Assembly (NCBI RefSeq): GCF_020740835.1
Contig: NZ_JAINFC010000019.1
Coordinates: 1 to 32,302, forward strand
Direction of reading: 5' to 3'
Source of the DNA: Streptomyces sp. UNOC14_S4
GTDB lineage: Bacteria > Actinomycetota > Actinomycetes > Streptomycetales > Streptomycetaceae
DNA length: 32,302 nt
This document shows, one piece after another, positions 29,407 to 32,302 of the stretch (the stretch's first letter is position 1; every line of letters begins with the position of its first letter). The position numbers and the translations under genes were made by a program. Below the pieces are notes generated by a model. The model did not search any database and was not told where the DNA came from. It saw only the letters and a list, made by a program, of their open reading frames with translations.

Positions 29407-29444
29407 GCGAGGGCCCCCGGCCGATCCCGGCCGGGGGCCCTCGC
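29407..29444 (+). terminator. Strong hairpin terminator downstream of the peptide genes
   Basis: Perfect 17-bp stem GCGAGGGCCCCCGGCCG / CGGCCGGGGGCCCTCGC, loop ATCC, followed by GCTGTTGT. Very stable and nearly symmetrical, so possibly bidirectional. Confidence 0.8.
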
Positions 29445-29470
29445 GCTGTTGTCCCCGAGCCGGCCACGTC

Positions 29471-29515
29471 GACCGCGCCGACCGCGCCGACCGCGCCGAC
29501 CGCGCCGACCGTGCG
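29471..29515. repeat. 9-bp tandem repeat GACCGCGCC, five units
   Basis: Four exact units (29471, 29480, 29489, 29498) and one degenerate unit (29507). Non-coding, directly after the terminator. Confidence 0.85.
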
Positions 29516-29689
29516 CCATGCCCGGTCGGCAGCAGCGGGCGGCGCGCCGTGGAGGCCGCTTGAGGCAGTGATTCCACTTCCTCGCAGGACACTTGATCCC
29601 ACGTCACCCCTTCCACCCTCCCCAGAAGGCTTGATTCCGGCCATCGCCGTCCCCTGTGTCGGTGCTGTCCCGTACAGTCGCCAAGCAGA

Positions 29690-29713
29690 GGTTTTAATCA
29701 GGTGATTAAAACC
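29690..29713. promoter_or_regulatory. AT-rich 24-bp palindrome ahead of the penicillin-binding protein gene
   Basis: Arms GGTTTTAATCA and TGATTAAAACC with spacer GG. It lies ~12 bp after a -10-like TACAGT and 7 bp before the GGAGGGGGAGG ribosome binding site. Its high AT content stands out sharply. Best read as a repressor operator downstream of the promoter; an RNA hairpin is possible. Confidence 0.65.
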
Positions 29714-29735
29714 GGGGGACTGGAGGGGGAGGACC

Positions 29736-31391
29736 ATGCACAAGGGCGCGAAGATCGCGGTCGGTGTGGTGGCCACGGCGATGGCGGGGGCCGCCGGGCT
29801 CGGGGTGTACAACGTCGTGAGCGCGGTCACGGGCGGCTCGTCCGGCGAGGCGGAGGCGGCGCCGGTGCGGACCGGGCCTCCGTCGTCGGAGGAGGTGGAC
29901 AGAACCGCGCGCGACTTCCTCGCGGCCTGGGAGTCGGGCGATGCCGTCAAGGCCGCGGCCCTGACGGACAACGCGTCGGCCGCGGCCACCGCGCTCAACG
30001 GCTACCGCACCGCCGCCCACGTCGAGAAGGTCGCCCTCAAGCCGGGCACGGCGACGGGCTCCACCGTCCCGTTCTCCGTCCTCGCCGAGGTCGTCCACGG
30101 CACGCAGCGTTCCACCTGGGCGTACGACTCCGCGCTCACCGTCGTCCGGGGCAGGACCACCGGACAGGCGCTCGTCGACTGGCAGCCCGCCGTCGTGCAC
30201 CCGCAGCTCGCGCAGAACCAGACGCTGACGACCGACGCCGTCGGCGATTCGCAGATCACCGTCGTCGACCGCGACGGCACGGTGCTGGACGGCAAGGACT
30301 ACCCCTCGCTCGCGCCGCTCCTGCCCGGGCTGCGCAAACGGTACGCGGAGAAGGCGGGCGGCGAGCCGGGCGTCGAGGTACGGGCCGTGGCCGCCGACGG
30401 GAACGCCAGCGGGAACGCCAGCGGGAACGCCGACGGGAACAAGGCGCTGGGCAAGACCCTGCACGTCGTCTCCAAGGGCAGGCCCGCCCAGCTCCGTACG
30501 ACCATCGACGCGGCCGCGCAGCGCGCCGCCGAGACCGCGGTCGACCGGCGCGACGACGCTTCCGTCGTCGCCGTGAAGCCGAGCACCGGCGAGATCCTGG
30601 CCTTCGCCAACTCGAAGAAGACCGAGTTCAACGCGGCCCTCAACGGGCAGACCCCGCCCGGCTCCACCATGAAGGTCGTCACCGCGGCGATGCTGCTGGA
30701 GCAGGGCAAGGTGACGCCGGGCAAGGCCGTGCCGTGCCCGAAGTACGTCACCTACGGCAAGCAGTTCCACAACGTGGAGGAGAGCGAGAACCCCTCCGCG
30801 ACCTTCGCGCAGGACTTCGCGGCCTCCTGCAACACCGCCTTCGTCTCCCTCGCGGGCAGCGTCCCCGACGGCGCGCTCGCCTCCGAGGCCAAGGACGTCT
30901 TCGGCATCGGCCTCGACTGGAAGACCGGCCTCGCCAGCTTCGACGGCAGCGTGCCCACCGACCCCGACGCGGGCAAGGCCGCCGCGATGATCGGCCAGGG
31001 CCGCGTGCAGATGTCGCCGCTGAACATGGCCTCCATCGCCGCGACCGTGCGCTCCGGCTCCTTCCACCAGCCCTACCTGGTCGCGCCCTCCCTCGACGGC
31101 CGCACCCTCGCCCAGGCGGCCCGCCCGCTGCCGCCCGCCGTCGCCCAGCAGCTCCGCTCGATGATGCGGCTCACCGCCGTCTCGGGCACGGGCCGGGTCG
31201 CGATGGCCGGGCTCGACGGCGACACCGGCGCCAAGACGGGCTCCGCGGAAATCGACAACCAGCCGAAGCCGAACGGGTGGTTCACGGCATACCGTGACGA
31301 CGTCGCGGCGGCGGCCGTCGTTCCGCAGGGCGGCCACGGGGGCGACTCGGCGGGACCGATCGTGGCGGCGGTGCTGCGCGCCGCCCGGTGA
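29736..31391 (+). CDS. Penicillin-binding protein with NTF2-like (MecA_N-like) domain
   Basis: A 551-residue class-B-like transpeptidase anchored by one N-terminal TM helix (~7-31). An NTF2-like domain (~50-155: RTARDFLAAWESGDAVKAAALT) of the MecA_N type comes first, and the transpeptidase domain is at ~245-545. Active-site motifs are S310-T-M-K313 (PGSTMK), S364-C-N366 and K500-T-G502. The enzyme cross-links peptidoglycan outside the membrane; proteins with this layout are often low-affinity, beta-lactam-tolerant PBPs, but resistance is not shown here. A GNAS/GNAD repeat (222-235, DNA 30399-30440) forms a flexible linker between domains. GGAGG three bases before the ATG. A 24-bp AT-rich palindrome upstream suggests specific repression. 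Confidence 0.93.
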   Translation: MHKGAKIAVGVVATAMAGAAGLGVYNVVSAVTGGSSGEAEAAPVRTGPPSSEEVDRTARDFLAAWESGDAVKAAALTDNASAAATALNGYRTAAHVEKVALKPGTATGSTVPFSVLAEVVHGTQRSTWAYDSALTVVRGRTTGQALVDWQPAVVHPQLAQNQTLTTDAVGDSQITVVDRDGTVLDGKDYPSLAPLLPGLRKRYAEKAGGEPGVEVRAVAADGNASGNASGNADGNKALGKTLHVVSKGRPAQLRTTIDAAAQRAAETAVDRRDDASVVAVKPSTGEILAFANSKKTEFNAALNGQTPPGSTMKVVTAAMLLEQGKVTPGKAVPCPKYVTYGKQFHNVEESENPSATFAQDFAASCNTAFVSLAGSVPDGALASEAKDVFGIGLDWKTGLASFDGSVPTDPDAGKAAAMIGQGRVQMSPLNMASIAATVRSGSFHQPYLVAPSLDGRTLAQAARPLPPAVAQQLRSMMRLTAVSGTGRVAMAGLDGDTGAKTGSAEIDNQPKPNGWFTAYRDDVAAAAVVPQGGHGGDSAGPIVAAVLRAAR

Positions 31392-31444
31392 GTGGCCTGT
31401 CGGGCGGGTGACCGGGACTACAGCGCCATCCGTACGGGCAGCGT

Positions 31445-31450
31445 TAGCGT
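31445..31450 (+). promoter_or_regulatory. -10 element for leaderless leader ORF
   Basis: TAGCGT, seven bases, then ATG at 31458 of the 20-codon ORF. No Shine-Dalgarno. Confidence 0.5.
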
Positions 31451-31457
31451 CGTGGAC

Positions 31458-31520
31458 ATGAACAGTCCGGCAAGCGTAGGTGTACGCACACGCAACCATC
31501 ACTCCGAGTACGCCATATGA
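31458..31520 (+). CDS. 20-codon leaderless upstream ORF coupled to the EamA gene
   Basis: ORF of 20 sense codons (MNSPASVGVRTRNHHSEYAI) whose TGA stop overlaps the ATG of the permease gene as ATGA. The -10 element sits seven bases before its ATG, so ribosomes loading on the 5' end would read it first and then reinitiate at the permease. This arrangement fits a translational coupler or leader peptide. The sequence is polar (Arg-Asn-His-His-Ser-Glu), not a membrane peptide. There is no run of a single amino acid as in classical attenuators. Whether the peptide has its own role is unknown. Confidence 0.55.
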   Translation: MNSPASVGVRTRNHHSEYAI

Positions 31521-32302
31521 CCCCGCTGGTCGCCGCCGCCGTTCTCATCGCGGCCGTCACGCACGCCAGTTGGAACGCCATCGCCCACGGCATCAAGGAC
31601 CAGCTCGTCGCCTTCACCCTGGTGGGCGGCGGGGGAGCGGTCTGCGGGGCCCTGCTGCTCGGGTTCGCGCCGATGCCCGCCGGGGGCGCCTGGCCGTACC
31701 TCGCCGCGTCCGCGGTGCTGCACGTCGTCTACCAGCTGCTGCTCATGCGGTCGTTCACGCTCGGCGACTTCGGGCAGATGTACCCCATCGCGCGGGGCAG
31801 CGCGCCGCTCGCCGTGACCGTCCTGGCGGCGGTCTTCGCCGGTGAGGTGCCGGACGCGTGGCAGTCGGCGGGCGTCGTCGTGGCGTCCGCCGGGCTCGTC
31901 GGCGTCGCGCTGTGGGGTCTGCGCGGAGCGCGCCCGCAGTGGGCGGCGATCTGCGCCGCGCTGGCGACGGGCCTGTCCATCGCCACGTACACGGTCGTGG
32001 ACGGCCTGGGCGTACGCGCCTCCGGCGCGCCCCTCGGCTACATCGCCTGGCTGATGATCCTGGAGGGCCTGGCCATCCCGGCGTACGGGTTCGCCGTGCG
32101 GCGCGGCGGATTCCTGGGCGAGCTCCGGCCGTACGCGGCGCGGGGGCTGCTGGGCGGTCTGCTGTCCGTCTTCGCGTACGGGCTGGTGCTCTGGGCCCAG
32201 ACCCGGGCGGATCTGGCCCCGATCGCCGCACTGCGGGAGTCCTCGATCATCGTGGGGGCGGGGATCGGGGCGGTCGTGATGAAGGAACGGTTCGGGGGGC
32301 CG
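31517..32302 (+). CDS. EamA/DMT-superfamily permease (C-terminus beyond window)
   Basis: At least 262 residues of a drug/metabolite transporter-type protein; the frame is open at the right edge. About nine TM helices are visible (LVAAAVLIAAVTHASWNAIA, FTLVGGGGAVCGALLLGF, PYLAASAVLHVVYQLLLM and more), with the EamA repeat pattern YPIARGSAPLAVTVLAAVFAGEVPDAWQSAG and, in the second half, IAALRESSIIVGAGIGAVVMKERFG. These end-of-TM4/TM9 motifs (P-I-A-x-A/G ... GE/KE) define the family. The substrate is not deducible (amino acids, metabolites or drugs are typical). The start codon overlaps the stop of a 20-codon leaderless ORF. Confidence 0.9.
   Translation, partial: MTPLVAAAVLIAAVTHASWNAIAHGIKDQLVAFTLVGGGGAVCGALLLGFAPMPAGGAWPYLAASAVLHVVYQLLLMRSFTLGDFGQMYPIARGSAPLAVTVLAAVFAGEVPDAWQSAGVVVASAGLVGVALWGLRGARPQWAAICAALATGLSIATYTVVDGLGVRASGAPLGYIAWLMILEGLAIPAYGFAVRRGGFLGELRPYAARGLLGGLLSVFAYGLVLWAQTRADLAPIAALRESSIIVGAGIGAVVMKERFGGP

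Larger units (their letters stand above)
29208..29735. other. 528-bp non-coding region after the peptide genes
   Basis: I find no credible gene here. Contents in order: TGACGCGTCA palindrome (29319-29328), a 15-bp hairpin (29353-29399), a 17-bp terminator (29407-29444), a 9-bp tandem repeat (29471-29515), a possible -10 TACAGT (29673-29678) and a 24-bp palindrome (29690-29713) ahead of the penicillin-binding protein gene. Confidence 0.6.

Noticed and set aside
29471..29515. Short regular repeats as a CRISPR array
   Set aside because: The 9-bp units are contiguous with no spacers; simple tandem slippage repeat.

Overview
The window is high-GC actinobacterial DNA and almost certainly comes from a Streptomyces chromosome. 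The GC content is very high with strong third-position GC. Many genes have a TANNNT -10 element 6-7 nt before an ATG or GTG, which indicates leaderless mRNAs. The gene families (GH89, Tricorn, MarP-like protease, MMPL, actinobacterial Pmt) and the dispersed intergenic hairpin repeats fit Streptomyces. No rRNA, tRNA, CRISPR array, integrase or transposase was seen.

Layout. 1-884: N-terminus of a GH89 alpha-N-acetylglucosaminidase (minus strand, runs off the left edge). 1188-3537: lipoprotein, orphan sensor kinase and a glycine-zipper DUF1269 protein. 3716-6403: a 57-aa charged protein, then an SDR and a Baeyer-Villiger-type monooxygenase coupled by an ATGA overlap. These face a leaderless MerR-type regulator across a perfect 15-bp inverted repeat. 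7438-8784: exonuclease III (xthA) and a GNAT acetyltransferase from divergent leaderless promoters. 8895-12170: Tricorn-like S41 protease. 12334-15369: TetR regulator with a cluster of CGTTTCG operators, then an MMPL exporter. 15728-16924: MarP-like CvpA/trypsin protease. 16934-17910: a secreted unknown protein and a decayed MFS exporter remnant. 18186-20209: a tyrosinase-like type-3 copper protein converging on a NiCoT nickel/cobalt permease, whose promoter carries a Nur-like box. 20634-23398: EstB-type serine hydrolase, a second SDR and a SRPBCC protein. 23618-26374: a small secreted protein, a 67-aa basic protein and protein O-mannosyltransferase (pmt). 26492-29207: secreted 4-Cys protein, four-TM sensor kinase, NarL-type response regulator and, divergent from them, two tiny amphipathic-helix peptide genes. 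29736-31391: penicillin-binding protein with an NTF2-like (MecA_N-like) domain. 31458-32302: a 20-codon leaderless ORF coupled to an EamA-family permease that runs off the right edge.

The most interesting part is 27020-29207. Two related ORFs of 22 and 20 codons share F-D-[IL]-A-x3-F-x2-A-x2-W-x2-G and form near-ideal amphipathic helices. They lie divergent from a two-component system whose kinase has four membrane helices and almost no extracellular domain. The intergenic region contains two adjacent copies of a 28-bp direct repeat. I read this as a candidate undescribed peptide/membrane-sensing system (PSM-like surfactant, leaderless bacteriocin pair, type I-toxin-like peptides or signalling peptides). 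None of these functions is shown by the sequence alone.

A second theme is a dispersed repeat of about 80-100 bp, present in at least seven copies. It is built around a CGCGCAGTTCCCCGCGCCCC hairpin and lies at the ends of genes, where it probably works as a bidirectional terminator.
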